Source of the DNA: Dechloromonas sp.
GTDB lineage: Bacteria > Pseudomonadota > Gammaproteobacteria > Burkholderiales > Rhodocyclaceae
Reading direction: 5' to 3'
Length of the DNA stretch: 39,376 nucleotides
Assembly (NCBI GenBank): GCA_011391255.1
Contig: JAABQV010000024.1
Coordinates: 1-39,376, forward strand
Positions 9,701-16,942 of the stretch are shown piece after piece. A model generated the notes under the pieces. The model was not told the origin of the DNA and made no database searches. It saw only the letters and a list, made by a program, of their open reading frames with translations. The stretch's first letter is position 1, and each line of letters starts with the position of its first letter. The translations under genes were made by a program, and so were the position numbers.

Positions 9701-11860
9701 TACTGGAACCCGGCGGCCAATGGCGGCTTGGGGGACGAGGTGCCTCTAACCGGCATCACCGCCAACGGCAGCAATAACTTCACCGTTGATGACGGCGCCG
9801 GCGGCAGCGCCGTCTTTACCCTCGGGGCTATCTCGCCTCAGGCCAGCACCAGCGGCGCACTCAAAGCCGGTAACTACAGCATCGGCGCCACCAGCGTCAC
9901 CGAGACCAGTGCCAACTTCAACAACAACCTGGTCGTGGTGGGTGCGCTTACGGTGAACCAGAAAGCGCTGACAGCCAATGCCAGCAATGTCTACAAGGTC
10001 TATGACAGCAGTACCGCCATGAACAACGTTGTGCTGGGCTATACCGGCCTGGAAACCAACGATGTGGTGACGATTAGCGGTAACGGCAATTTCTCGGACA
10101 AGAATGTTGGGACCAACAAATCCTATACGGTGAGTTCGCTGACCCTGGGTAGCACAGATGCCGCCAACTATTTCCTCTCCGGCGGCACCTCACTCTCCGG
10201 GAACAACGGTGAAATTACGCAAAAACGGGTCAGTCTGTCTGCCACTAAAACCTATGACGGGAACACTACGCTGGGTGCAGGCATTGTGACGGTTGCGACC
10301 GGGGTGGTCAGCGAAACACTTGGCTACAGCGGCGCCAGCGTCAATAGCAAGAACGTGGTGGATGCCGATTATGTGAGCGCGATCACCCTGCTGGATGCGG
10401 CCGATGCGAGTGGTGGGTTGGCCAGCAATTATCGTGTCGATCTCTCGGGCCCCAACGCCGCCAACACGGCCTCGGTGACACCCAAGACACTGACAACGAC
10501 TGTGACGGCCGCCGACAAGACCTACAACGGCACAACCAGCGCGACCATCACCCTGGGCAGCCTGCTCGGGTTGGTTGATGGTGAGGCCCTGGGCTTGTCG
10601 GGTATTGGTAATTTCAATGACCCGAATGTCGGTATCGGCAAAACGGTGGCAGTGAAGCTGGCATTGGCGGATAGCGCTAACGGTCTTGCCGGCAACTACA
10701 GCATTACCGATACCAGTACAACGGCGAATATCAACCCGGTACCGAATGTGATCCCCCCATTCCCAATACCGCTTCCACCGGGACCACCGCCACCGCCAGA
10801 TTTGCCACCGCCACCTGATTCGGGCAGTAGCTCTGGATCATCATCCTCATCCGGTGGTTCGAGCAGCGGTAGCGGTTCAAGCTCCGGTAGTTCTTCGTCA
10901 GGTGGTTCGAGCAGTGGTAGCGGTTCAAGCTCCGGTAGTTCTTCGTCCGGTGGTTCGAGCAGCGGTAGCGGTTCAAGCTCCGGTAGTTCTTCGTCCGGTG
11001 GTTCGAGCAGTGGCAGCGGCTCCAGCTCAGGTAGTTCTTCGTCCGGTGGCTCGAGCAGCGGTAGCGGCTCAAGCTCCGGTAGTTCCTCGTCCGGTGGTTC
11101 GAGCAGCGGCAGCGGCTCCAGCTCCGGTAGTTCTTCGTCAGGTGGTTCGAGCAGTGGCAGCGGCTCCAGCTCCGGCGGTGACACCTCCAGTGGCTCGGGC
11201 TCCGGTAGTTCCTCATCCGGTGGTTCGAGCAGCGGCAGCGGCTCCAGCTCCGGCGGTGACACCTCCAGTGGTTCGGGCTCCGGTAGTTCTTCGTCCGGTG
11301 GTTCGAGCAGCGGTAGCGGCTCAAGCTCGGGCGGTGACACCTCCAGTGGCTCGGGCTCCGGTAGTTCTTCGTCCGGTGGTTCGAGCAGCGGCAGCGGCTC
11401 CAGCTCCGGAGGTGACACCTCCAGTGGTTCGGGTTCAGGCTCCGGCGGCCGAGGCTCGGATACGGGTTCAGGGCTGGCTAGCAATGGCACCACCACTGGC
11501 CGGGAGGGTAGTGACGGCAGGGGCGCCGGCCAGGAGCAGATTACCGTCACGCTGTTGAAACAACCCACCGAGTCGCTAACCGGTGCGATCCTGGTCGAAG
11601 TGCCTGGCGAAATGGTGAGAACAGCGGCAGGTTTCAGCTTCCAGTTGCCCAAGGAGTTGATCGATCTGTCGGTCAAAGCCCGCTCGCAGCCGGAAGCGAC
11701 GCTGGTCAACGGTGATCAGTTACCGCCATGGCTGAGCTTCATTCCGGCAAGCAATATGTTTGTGGCGAAGAATGTCCCGGCTGATGGTTTGCCGATTCAG
11801 GTCGTCATCAAGATTGGTCGCACCCGTACCGTGCTTTTGGTGACTGAACGAAACGGCTAG
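764..11860 (+). CDS. Giant TpsA-type exoprotein (filamentous-haemagglutinin-like) with GLUG, YDG/MBG and Ser/Gly repeats
   Basis: A 3698-residue secreted protein. Residues 1-21 (MNKSFRIVWSAARNAFIVTHE) are a classic ESPR extended signal. A hydrophobic h-region follows at about 54-70, with cleavage near TFA-A (73/74). The TPS secretion domain spans about 75-330 and includes LLNSAGIVFGRGAQVDVGAL, the NPNGI-type motif region. A repetitive beta-helix runs to about 1150, GLUG-type repeats (FDGLGHTITGL, VGGLIG, GGLVG) occupy about 1190-1480, and an MBG-like segment near 1625 (YSMTYGDAVPT) leads into at least 16 YDG repeats (K-T/V-YDGTT) to about 3310. A Pro-rich linker (about 3325-3350), a Ser/Gly tandem repeat (about 3353-3562) and a C-terminal domain containing LPPWLSFIPASNMF complete it. 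AGAGG ahead of ATG 764 serves as ribosome-binding site. It probably acts as a surface adhesin or biofilm matrix protein exported by the upstream TpsB. I noticed only one Cys, near residue 1390. Confidence 0.93.
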   Translation: MNKSFRIVWSAARNAFIVTHEKSSSHGKPSSTQRAKLPSPREGEGPGERGSIKHLTLSLALAIATLLPAPTFAAPPVNTLPTNGQIVGGAAAGNIATSGNAMTVTQNQQRMVANWESYSIGSNASVHYQQPAGGVALNRVTGTAPSEIFGKLSATGSVYLLNSAGIVFGRGAQVDVGALVASTGKMTDSDFLAGRMRIVQEAAGGKILNEGELKAAMDGYIALLAPEVRNQGVIFAQKGTVALAAGQAYELQFDGTRLANVRVEPAAFSVLVENGNAVEAPGGLIILSAHAVNRLQSAVIKNNGTLDASSLTMKGGRIVLEASSSVENTGTITAAGNASHAGGQVEITAPQVVQNGTVDVSGSTGGSVQIKANDSLTMGGQILAKGLVDRGGDVRLLQAQTLTLQPASRIDASGNTQGGSVYAESANAIKVDGSIDASSANGSGGSIDLAAGTEVALNNATVDASGATLGGTIRVSARTTTHTGLADPNNPINDPTAPPQDRPHVAVTGTTTLRSSSRSGRGGKLELTGDDILLGTGSSIDATGATGGGTVLVGGDWQGSNGVYQASTVNLENGAKIDVSAKASGDGGKAVLWSNIHNASSVTRADGEILAKGGSESGDGGKVEISGHDLQLGENLRVNTLAPAGVNGLLLLDPKNIIVSASDPGGSTYTANWNTLAYATTGSDTNYWTYASTIVTLLNTAQVWLSAYNDITINTAINASGNSTSNLLKIEAGRSIFVNADITLRGAFSATANFNTIANSSNQRGTGAGSFTMASGTTISTNGGGAASVSKAIDIKISKDGEAAGTATIQNLTAGSATGASQDITILADSITLAGAANSIQGSGAVTLSPVTASRAIQVGGTDPGNALFISAAAMTALKSGFSAINIGDNTGGTRDTTDVALTGTTTVAGSLTASSALNFFGGTFTQNTGTTITAPGVGIYADTMNLNGGTNSITSTGYAAFGPGTFTKTSVIGATGTGGQWSFDAAKLSTVQSVLTAGYTGLKLGAPAQQLLTSSGSTSLAGSVATSVPLTIIGRDVTVDAAYSWSDASTLTLTADRNITINAALAASNPSGKLALNSGQSGTAAEVAASPEYYGRYTFGSAGKVNLQTGQNLITKSGYNGTVNNWQVISSLGVAADSSSGALTLQGMASSANLATSFVLGADIDATGTSAWNSGEGWTPIGNTTTPFSGTFDGLGHTITGLTINRSAEMQGLFGQTSATKIDNIGLVNASITGNSGNKGILAGYVSSSSGITLNNVYATGTVSGSSSVGGLIGGSSKSIVAKNSYSNVAITASGTSGNGFGGIVGTASDGVNLTDVYTLGTVAVGDNNFRVGGVIGALSTSSTLTRVYNLGQVGIKDVNNYAVSNSGNLDVGGLIGYALGGLINLTIDRCYNKGDVYGHTTIGGLVGKAENNYTTIYYSYNTGRVSTPQNFGTYAGGLFGVIGNSMISNNYVLGNVYAAQYAGGLVGALGGGVGSITMSKNYVASASVFSPALMPANEAGGDAGVGAYSATIGRKGTSSMGVTIQGVTYNNQIGQMISWWNASNAYNLYGDGLFGGAAMLGLSLATMQQSNLYGFTSGYANAGFRFDFTNYWARDDGINNGLPYLKSNVPLTFVTITLPSYSMTYGDAVPTITSAWSATGGTSYISGLNWGSSIGTKPNAGTYGYGTDSNLFSITYVGSAANYSISYSSNSLTVDKKALTITAPTVTKNYDGTTAATGTSTYSVALATNDSVFTAPTLTFDNRNFGTNKTVTPSAVVIKDGSSDVTANYLINYTTNTASAINKLALTVTAPDLTKTYDGGLSATGTAIYSSALGSGNSAFGTGDSITTNPTLVFADKNFGIDNRAVNASGLVVNDGNSGNNYTISYTSNTTSTINKLALSVTAPDLTKTYDGSLTATGTATFDSALGSGASAFASGDSVNAAPTLAFTNKDAGTANKTVSASGLTIKDGASANMAANYALSYFDSINSTINKATLTVTGSKVYDGTTNLLGFLTLGGFIGSETVGYSAATASNSHVAITNKYVSAITLTNGTLGGLAINYQIPASYGVGTNALTITAKTLTPSLSNTGVTKVYDGDTTTAITPTFSFSGLVSGDTGATLTNTGKAYNDEDVADANKVTVSGLAISAIAGSNSSVASDYSLSTASLDVAANITRKDVSVTSISVADKVYDGTTSASSVQSTVLSGVIGADAANVNTTGTLASFSGKDVGNYSISVTGLALTGTESGNYTLTGGPTATDSSVLITAKPLTLSASKTYDGTTSLTGFVTLGGLVGLETLIVTSATGNDSHVATANKYVSAITLGNASDGSGGITTNYSLPAYSYSAGVNSLAINTKTVGLSASKTYDGNTSLSTAVTVTTGVSGEALNYTGATASSKDVATANKYIDAITLTDSSGTATDYALPALDAANAAVTINARTVSLAATKTYDGSTSLTGAVTVTTGVSGEALNYTGATASSKDVATASKFIDAITLTDGTGTATNYALPSITAASGSNAVTINTAALTLSAIKTYDGSASLTGFVTLGGLFGLETLNVTSATGNNSHVATANKYVSAITLGAGTNGGVTTNYSLPAYSYSAGVNSLTITPKTLTPTITNSAVTKVYDGALTNSFTPTYSFSGFVSGDTDATLNNTGKNYNTKDVLTANLITVSGLSITGITGNKSSAATDYALDATSKTVAGTITAKSLTISGLAAGDKVYNANTAVSISNWGSVSTGVDSGAGTETLVLNYGNASFADKTKADGKTVTAVGYSLADGINNGLASNYSLSSTSSTTTANITAKGITLAGNTGVTKTYDGTTAMPVGNYGYGSLVGIVGSDTVNVTGAPVYNSANVASASSILVGTVGIGGSDAGNYTLTWSNGTGSINRAPLTVKANDDAKFVTQADAGTYNGVSYTGFVNGETTSALNISGLLYNRTNAATNSQGTYIGVIQPSGVTAANYVITHANGNYTIVPSDRLLVRVNNIANAIYGTPSTFSITSAKYWNPAANGGLGDEVPLTGITANGSNNFTVDDGAGGSAVFTLGAISPQASTSGALKAGNYSIGATSVTETSANFNNNLVVVGALTVNQKALTANASNVYKVYDSSTAMNNVVLGYTGLETNDVVTISGNGNFSDKNVGTNKSYTVSSLTLGSTDAANYFLSGGTSLSGNNGEITQKRVSLSATKTYDGNTTLGAGIVTVATGVVSETLGYSGASVNSKNVVDADYVSAITLLDAADASGGLASNYRVDLSGPNAANTASVTPKTLTTTVTAADKTYNGTTSATITLGSLLGLVDGEALGLSGIGNFNDPNVGIGKTVAVKLALADSANGLAGNYSITDTSTTANINPVPNVIPPFPIPLPPGPPPPPDLPPPPDSGSSSGSSSSSGGSSSGSGSSSGSSSSGGSSSGSGSSSGSSSSGGSSSGSGSSSGSSSSGGSSSGSGSSSGSSSSGGSSSGSGSSSGSSSSGGSSSGSGSSSGSSSSGGSSSGSGSSSGGDTSSGSGSGSSSSGGSSSGSGSSSGGDTSSGSGSGSSSSGGSSSGSGSSSGGDTSSGSGSGSSSSGGSSSGSGSSSGGDTSSGSGSGSGGRGSDTGSGLASNGTTTGREGSDGRGAGQEQITVTLLKQPTESLTGAILVEVPGEMVRTAAGFSFQLPKELIDLSVKARSQPEATLVNGDQLPPWLSFIPASNMFVAKNVPADGLPIQVVIKIGRTRTVLLVTERNG
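872..913 (+). repeat. C/G-rich hairpin repeat (copy A), translated inside the tpsA signal peptide
   Basis: The pattern is CTCCCCTCGCCC, then a short loop, then GGGAGAGGGGCC and GGGGGAGAGGG. Near-identical copies lie at 24930-24970 in the same orientation and 18155-18199 in reverse. This copy is in frame with tpsA and encodes residues 37-50 (LPSPREGEGPGERG), between the ESPR and the hydrophobic core of the signal peptide. The other two copies are intergenic, as is usual for REP-like elements. Confidence 0.8.
7823..8151 (+). repeat. 83-bp identical block repeated in neighbouring YDG modules of tpsA
   Basis: Bases 7823-7905 and 8069-8151 are identical, 246 bp (82 codons) apart, inside otherwise diverged YDG repeats. 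The encoded segment includes VTTGVSGEALNYTGATASSK. A second, less exact long-range similarity (about 762 bp spacing) links modules near 7511 and 8273. This points to recent module duplication or gene conversion. Confidence 0.85.
10820..11448 (+). repeat. Ser/Gly-coding tandem repeat at the tpsA C-terminus (48-bp then 78-bp units)
   Basis: The block starting GGTGG(T/C)TCGAGCAG occurs at 10854, 10902, 10950, 10998, 11046, 11094 and 11142 (48-bp period). It occurs again at 11220, 11298 and 11376 (78-bp period), the extra 30 bp adding a GGDTSSGSGS insert. Both periods are multiples of three, so copy-number change keeps the frame. The product is a flexible Ser/Gly stalk after a Pro-rich linker. 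The array is a clear candidate for length variation by slipped-strand replication. Confidence 0.95.
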
Positions 11861-11863
11861 AAC

Positions 11864-13135
11864 ATGACGACCGAGTGTCCAAAATCGGCTACCCAGGGCT
11901 GGGTAGCCGCCCTTGGCTTGGCTGCCTTTCTGGTTGCGCTGGCTATCGTTCGGTTTGATCGTCCATTCGGTGACAACGTGGTGCATTCAGCGCTGTTCAT
12001 CATTGCGGTGACTGCATCAGCAATATTTCTGGTGGATCTGATCTGGATGAAAGTGCATCTTCGTCCTTCAACCGGTATCGATCCGACGTTTGACCAGCCT
12101 TCCTGGACGCGAACGCTGGTCAAATTTGCCGGCTTGCTGGGCAGCCTCGGCTTCATCGCTTTCTGTTACTGGTTGTTGCCGGAGTATCGGGGCACGTTCT
12201 ACGAGCGCTACTACCAGATGCTTTGGATCGTTCTGCCACCGATTATTGCCCTGGCCTTACCTTATTTTTACCTGATCGACCGGCGCATGCGTAAGCCACG
12301 TGATGGTTACTGGCATATGGGCATGCTGGTGACGTTCCAGTGGGATGCAATTGAGCGCGGCGTGTTGGGGCAGCATGTGCTCGGCTGGATCATCAAGGGC
12401 TTTTTTCTGCCGTTGATGTTTACCTATATGTGCAACGATCTGGCCCGCTTTCTGGCGGTCGATTTCGCCAAGTTGAGCAGCTTCAAATTCTGGTTCGATT
12501 TCTTGTTCGACTCGCTCTATTTCATCGATGTCAGCCTTGTCTCGATGGGCTATCTGATGTCGCTACGCCTCACCGATACCCACATTCGCTCATCTGAGCC
12601 TACCATGCTGGGCTGGGCCGTGGCTTTGATGTGTTATGAGCCGTTCTGGTCCACGATTAGCCGTCAGTACCTGGCCTACGAAACCAACTTCAAATGGGGC
12701 AACTGGTTGTGGGACACCCCTGTGCTTTATGGCATCTGGGGTAGCGGAATTCTCGTTCTGGTGGCGATCTACGTCTGGGCGACCGTCGCTTTCGGGGCCA
12801 GATTCTCCAATCTGACGCATCGCGGCATCATTACCAGTGGACCTTATCGCTGGACGAAGCATCCGGCTTATGTGGCAAAGTGTCTTTCGTGGTGGATGAT
12901 TTCGATCCCGTTCATGGCGCAGGCCTCGCCTGCTGAAGCGCTGCGCAATTGTTTGCTTTTGCTGGCGCTGAACGGCATTTACATCCTGCGTGCGAAGACC
13001 GAGGAGTGGCACCTTTCGCGTGATTCCGACTACGTGGCTTACGCACGCTGGATCGAGGTGCACGGCATGTTCCGCTTTGTGCGTCATTTGCCGTTGCTGA
13101 AGTATCTGGGGTACCGGGAGCCAAATCCCCAATAG
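11864..13135 (+). CDS. ICMT/PEMT-like integral membrane methyltransferase
   Basis: A 423-residue polytopic membrane protein with about ten hydrophobic segments. The C-terminal third carries the isoprenylcysteine carboxyl methyltransferase-like signature: THRGIITSGPYRWTKHPAYV (SAM-binding Gly-Pro-Tyr-x-x-x-x-HP-Y), then a hydrophobic segment, then RAKTEEWHLSRDSDYVAYA with the conserved E-E-x-x-L and Y. Bacterial members methylate lipids or unknown substrates; true prenyl-cysteine substrates are not expected in bacteria. ATG 11864 begins three bases after the tpsA stop, so the two are almost certainly co-transcribed. I see no strong ribosome-binding site, which suggests translational coupling. 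The substrate is unknown, and a role in modifying the surface or the exported protein is only inference from position. It converges on ppk1. Confidence 0.8.
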   Translation: MTTECPKSATQGWVAALGLAAFLVALAIVRFDRPFGDNVVHSALFIIAVTASAIFLVDLIWMKVHLRPSTGIDPTFDQPSWTRTLVKFAGLLGSLGFIAFCYWLLPEYRGTFYERYYQMLWIVLPPIIALALPYFYLIDRRMRKPRDGYWHMGMLVTFQWDAIERGVLGQHVLGWIIKGFFLPLMFTYMCNDLARFLAVDFAKLSSFKFWFDFLFDSLYFIDVSLVSMGYLMSLRLTDTHIRSSEPTMLGWAVALMCYEPFWSTISRQYLAYETNFKWGNWLWDTPVLYGIWGSGILVLVAIYVWATVAFGARFSNLTHRGIITSGPYRWTKHPAYVAKCLSWWMISIPFMAQASPAEALRNCLLLLALNGIYILRAKTEEWHLSRDSDYVAYARWIEVHGMFRFVRHLPLLKYLGYREPNPQ

Positions 13136-13193
13136 TTCAAGACTTGTTCCGGGAAATCCCCGCCAATTTTGCCGTCGACCGCAACAGTCGGCC

Positions 13194-15275
13194 TCAACCA
13201 CCCCCCAGCGTCACCATCAGCTCGCCTTGGGCGTTGTGCTGCTTGGCACGCGACGAGCGGCGACGTTGGTAGACGCCCTGGCTGTTCATGTCCCACCCTT
13301 GCTGGTTGTCGGCGAGATAGAACTTGAGACCTTCGGTGATGACCCGCTTTTTGAGCTTGGGATCAAGAATCGGAAAAGCCAGTTCGATACGCTTGAAGAA
13401 GTTGCGATCCATCCAGTCGGCGCTCGACAGATAGACGTGTTCATTGCCGCCGGCGTAGAAATAAAAAATCCGGTGGTGTTCCAGAAAGCGGCCGATTATC
13501 GAGCGCACGCGAATATTTTCGGAGAGGCCGGGCACACCAGGGCGCAAGGCGCAAACGCCGCGCACGATGAGGTCAATTGAAACGCCGGCCTGTGAGGCTT
13601 CGTAAAGCGCGTTGATGACTTCAGGTTCGAGCAGGGAATTCATCTTGGCGACGATCAGCCCCTTGCCGCCGGCCTTGGCTGCTTCTGCTTCGGCACGAAT
13701 GCCAGCAACGACATTCGGCTGCAGCGTGAATGGCGCCTGCCAAAGATGTTTGAGGGTACGTGCCTTGCCGAGCCCGGTCAGTTGCTTGAAGACTTCGCTG
13801 ACGTCGTGGGTAATTTCTTCGTTGCAGGTCATCAGCCCGAAATCGGAGTATAGGCGAGCGGTGCGCGGGTGATAGTTGCCGGTGCCGAGGTGGGCGTAGC
13901 GAACCAGGCCGGAATCTTCGCGGCGCACAATGAGCAGCGCCTTGGCGTGCGTCTTGTAGCCGACGACGCCATAAACGACATGGGCACCGACTTCTTCGAG
14001 CTTGGTTGCCCAGCTGATGTTGGCTTCTTCATCAAAGCGTGCCATCAGCTCAACGACAACGGTGACTTCCTTGCCGCTCTTGGCAGCGCTGATCAACGAG
14101 GTCATCAGTACCGAGTCAGTGCCGGTGCGATAAACCGTCATTTTGATGGCGACGACCTGCGGGTCTTTGGCAGCTTGATTGAGTAGTTCGATGACCGGCG
14201 CAAACGACTGGTAGGGGTGGTGCAGCAGGATGTCGCTGCGGCGGATGCTGTCAAAAATGTTCATCCCTTTGCCGACTGCCTTCGGCAGACCGGGGACGAA
14301 ATCGGCAAATTTCAGGTCCGGGCGATCAACCCAATCCGGCACCTGCATCAGGCGCACCAGATTGACCGGGCCGTTAACGCGGTAAAGATCGGCGGCGCTC
14401 AGCCCGAATTGGGCGAGCAGAAAGTCGGTCATTGCCTGCGAACAGTTGTTGGCGACTTCAAGGCGCACGGCGTCGCCGAAGTGACGGTGCGGCAACTCGC
14501 CCTGCAATTTGGTGCGCAGGTTGGTGACTTCTTCTTCATCGACGAAGAGATCGGAGTTGCGTGTGGCACGGAACTGGTAGCAGCCGAGCACCGTCATGCC
14601 GGTGAATAGCTCGCCGACGAATTCGTGCAGGATCGACGACAAAAAGACAAAGCCGTGCGCGCAGCCGGCGAGCTCTTCCGGCAGCTTGATGACGCGTGGT
14701 AGCACGCGTGGCGCCTGAACAATGGCAGCGTCCGAACTGCGCCCGAAGGCGTCTTTGCCCTCCAGTTCAACAGCAAAATTCAAACTTTTGTTGAGCACCT
14801 TGGGGAAGGGGTGCGAGGGGTCAAGGCCGATTGGCGTCAGCACTGGCACCATTTCATGGATGAAGTAGTTGCGGATCCACTCACGCTGAGCTTCGTTCCA
14901 TTTGGTACGGCGCAGGAAGCGGATGCCCTCAGCTTCGAGGGCCGGCAGAATGACTTCATTCAAATGCTGATACTGCTCGGTAACAATCGCGCGCGCTTCG
15001 GTAGATACCTGCCGGAACGCCTCTTTGGCGGTCATGCCATCGTTGCTGATTGCCTGCGCCTTGGCCTTGACCTGCTCCTTGATGCCGGCCATGCGTACTT
15101 CAAAGAATTCGTCGAGGTTGCTGGAAACAATACAGAGAAAGCGCAGGCGTTCGAGCAGCGGGACGCGCTCGTCGGTGGCTTGGGCGAGAACGCGGCGATT
15201 AAAGGCGAGCAGGCCGATTTCGCGGTTCAGGTAATTTTGGGTCGGGAACTGCGGCTGGGTATTTGGACGAATCAT
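13194..15275 (-). CDS. ppk1: Polyphosphate kinase 1
   Basis: PPK1 reversibly polymerises the ATP gamma-phosphate into polyphosphate. The 693-residue product from ATG 15275 matches the family length. That start is preferred over the upstream ATG at 15359 because GGAGAG precedes it by about 5 bases and the family N-terminus follows at once (YLNREIGLLAFNRRVL). Visible landmarks are FLCIVSSNLDEFFEVRMAGI in the N-terminal domain, HPYQSFAPV, VAIKMTVYRTGTDS, the phosphohistidine loop VGYKTHAKALLIVRRED (His near residue 443), YAHLGTGNYHPRTARLYSDF, and the second active-site His in FLEHHRIFYFYAGGN with SSADWMDRNFFKRIE. The conserved blocks all appear present. It is a stand-alone gene downstream of the FecR-domain gene; no Pho box was recognised. 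Confidence 0.97.
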   Translation of the reverse strand: MIRPNTQPQFPTQNYLNREIGLLAFNRRVLAQATDERVPLLERLRFLCIVSSNLDEFFEVRMAGIKEQVKAKAQAISNDGMTAKEAFRQVSTEARAIVTEQYQHLNEVILPALEAEGIRFLRRTKWNEAQREWIRNYFIHEMVPVLTPIGLDPSHPFPKVLNKSLNFAVELEGKDAFGRSSDAAIVQAPRVLPRVIKLPEELAGCAHGFVFLSSILHEFVGELFTGMTVLGCYQFRATRNSDLFVDEEEVTNLRTKLQGELPHRHFGDAVRLEVANNCSQAMTDFLLAQFGLSAADLYRVNGPVNLVRLMQVPDWVDRPDLKFADFVPGLPKAVGKGMNIFDSIRRSDILLHHPYQSFAPVIELLNQAAKDPQVVAIKMTVYRTGTDSVLMTSLISAAKSGKEVTVVVELMARFDEEANISWATKLEEVGAHVVYGVVGYKTHAKALLIVRREDSGLVRYAHLGTGNYHPRTARLYSDFGLMTCNEEITHDVSEVFKQLTGLGKARTLKHLWQAPFTLQPNVVAGIRAEAEAAKAGGKGLIVAKMNSLLEPEVINALYEASQAGVSIDLIVRGVCALRPGVPGLSENIRVRSIIGRFLEHHRIFYFYAGGNEHVYLSSADWMDRNFFKRIELAFPILDPKLKKRVITEGLKFYLADNQQGWDMNSQGVYQRRRSSRAKQHNAQGELMVTLGGG

Positions 15276-15427
15276 TTCGCTCTCCACATTTTTCTGAAGT
15301 ATATGCTCCAAGCCCATCATTTTGTTGCATAAATATGACTGCGAGATGACGGCTATCAAAACAGTTTTGCTGCGCTAAGTTGGCCGCTACAGACACCCGC
15401 CGAAAAGCAGGATAAAGAAACGCGGGT

Positions 15428-16720
15428 TTAGCGCTGCGTCGTTTTTGCCTTAATCGCCAGCCATTCGCCGTTGCGCTGTTCGAGCAGATATTCTTCCAGC
15501 GCTTCAAAACGATAGGGCGTGCCGTTCATCAGGCCTTGCTCGATGGCGATGGATTTGACCTCGATCTGACGGCAAGTCGCTGCGCTTTCTCCGTCGGCCA
15601 GTTTGGCTTCGAGCGAAACGCGACGTTGCTGATAATCCTTGAGACTGGCGATCGATTTGAGTGTGCTATCGACCAGCTCGTCGCGATTGAATTCGAGGCT
15701 GGCCATGCCGTTACCGCTGCGCACGGTTGCCTTGGCGACTGCCTCAGGTGCGAACAGGCCAAGGATGGTTTTGACATCGCGGCGGATGATGGCGCGATCA
15801 AAGCGACCGAGCCAGGCTTCGCCGATCGTCAGCGGCGGGCAGCCAACAATGGCGACGGGGGCGGGCTCGGCGCCCGCTTGATTACTCGAAGCGCCTGAAG
15901 CACTCGCCGCTGCCTTGGCATTTGCCGGCGGTGGACGGCTGCCAGGATTGCGTGATTCCAGCTGTTTCTGACTGGCCGCATCGATGGTTTCGGAGTAGCG
16001 ATCAAGTTCCTGATCGAAAGCGCCGGGTACGTAAAAATCAGGCACCTTGGCCAGTAGAACCGGCAGCAGGATCGTCATCAAGGCGCGCGAACGGACGCCG
16101 GGCGGCGCCGGCGAGCGGGCAAAACCAACCTGGCCGCCCTCGATCTCGACATTGCCGCCGTTCGCATCAAGCACGGTGGCGCCACGATTGACCTTGTCGT
16201 AAGTGCCCTGACGGTACGTTGAATTGGCCATTTCCGGTGGCAAAACATAGGGCTCATGGTCGGTGCCGCGGATGCCGATGGTGGCAGAAGGCGTCACCAC
16301 CCGATGCTCGCTCTTGTTGAGTTGGCCGATCCAGCCCGTAATCACGCGCAAGGAACCGGTGATCAGGCGCAGCACCTGACGGTCACTGGCTTTGCCCTCG
16401 GCGGCAAAGCGCTCAGGTACGAATTCAGCGCCGGGTCGCACGGCAACAATGCCGCCATCACCGGTTTTTAAAACCGCCTCGCTATCCGGTGCAGCGCGAA
16501 CCTGCTCGCCGACATTGATCGTCGCGCCTTCTTTCAGGAGCCTTGGCTTGCCGTTCTTGCCGGTAGCGAAAACATCGCCACGCAAACGCCAGACCGTTGC
16601 AAACGGTTTGCCGGTGTCCGCATTGACTTCCGTTGCGCTGGCTGCCTGAACAGGAAAAATGCCTGTCAGGGCAAGCAAGGCGATCAGGATGAGATGCTTG
16701 AGGGCGCGAAGTGTAGTCAT
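15428..16720 (-). CDS. FecR-domain periplasmic protein
   Basis: A 430-residue protein with an N-terminal signal peptide (HLILIALLALTGIFPVQA). A FecR-type domain follows at about residues 40-200: VWRLRGDVFATGKNG, GATINVGEQVRAAPDSEAVL, ITGSLRVITGWIG, and TPSATIGIRGTDHE. A low-complexity Pro/Ala/Ser linker (about 255-285) leads to a C-terminal domain (about 295-430) resembling SnoaL/NTF2-like folds (IGEAWLGRFDRAIIRRDVKT, ending EEYLLEQRNGEWLAIKAKTT). Stand-alone FecR-domain proteins without a TonB receptor are common in betaproteobacteria; their function is not established. No obvious ribosome-binding site precedes ATG 16720, but the signal peptide supports it. It is divergent from the MFS gene. 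Confidence 0.8.
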   Translation of the reverse strand: MTTLRALKHLILIALLALTGIFPVQAASATEVNADTGKPFATVWRLRGDVFATGKNGKPRLLKEGATINVGEQVRAAPDSEAVLKTGDGGIVAVRPGAEFVPERFAAEGKASDRQVLRLITGSLRVITGWIGQLNKSEHRVVTPSATIGIRGTDHEPYVLPPEMANSTYRQGTYDKVNRGATVLDANGGNVEIEGGQVGFARSPAPPGVRSRALMTILLPVLLAKVPDFYVPGAFDQELDRYSETIDAASQKQLESRNPGSRPPPANAKAAASASGASSNQAGAEPAPVAIVGCPPLTIGEAWLGRFDRAIIRRDVKTILGLFAPEAVAKATVRSGNGMASLEFNRDELVDSTLKSIASLKDYQQRRVSLEAKLADGESAATCRQIEVKSIAIEQGLMNGTPYRFEALEEYLLEQRNGEWLAIKAKTTQR

Positions 16721-16942
16721 TGGGTGAATAGCAGACAGTCATCAGGATAGAAGCATAGTGTAATAGTAATCGGTGGCTAAGGTGAAAATCCAGCCTCGTC
16801 GCTGCATCGTATTGACGAGGAAGCAGCCATGTTTTCCGGCGGCGCTCGTTCGGTTCGCTGCCCGGTGTATATTCGTCGCTCACCGATGGGGCCGACGCAG
16901 TATCGCATTCCGTCAAGTCGAAGCCCGGCCTGGAAATCTACT

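Noticed and set aside
10820..11448. Regular repeats resembling a CRISPR array
   Set aside because: The repeats are contiguous coding units without unique spacers, there are no cas genes, and the frame is preserved throughout.
10696..11709. 337-codon minus-strand ORF rich in Pro-Leu-Glu repeats, plus two more long frames through the Ser/Gly array
   Set aside because: The repeat periods (48 and 78 bp) are multiples of three and contain no stops, so several frames stay open by default. Only the tpsA frame continues into recognisable domains.
15276..15359. Longer PPK1 start at ATG 15359
   Set aside because: The extra 28 residues are not seen in the family, and a GGAGAG site correctly positions ATG 15275.
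16829..16942. N-terminal extension of the MFS transporter
   Set aside because: The extra 38 residues are polar and basic without family resemblance; ATG 16943 gives a normal MFS N-terminus.
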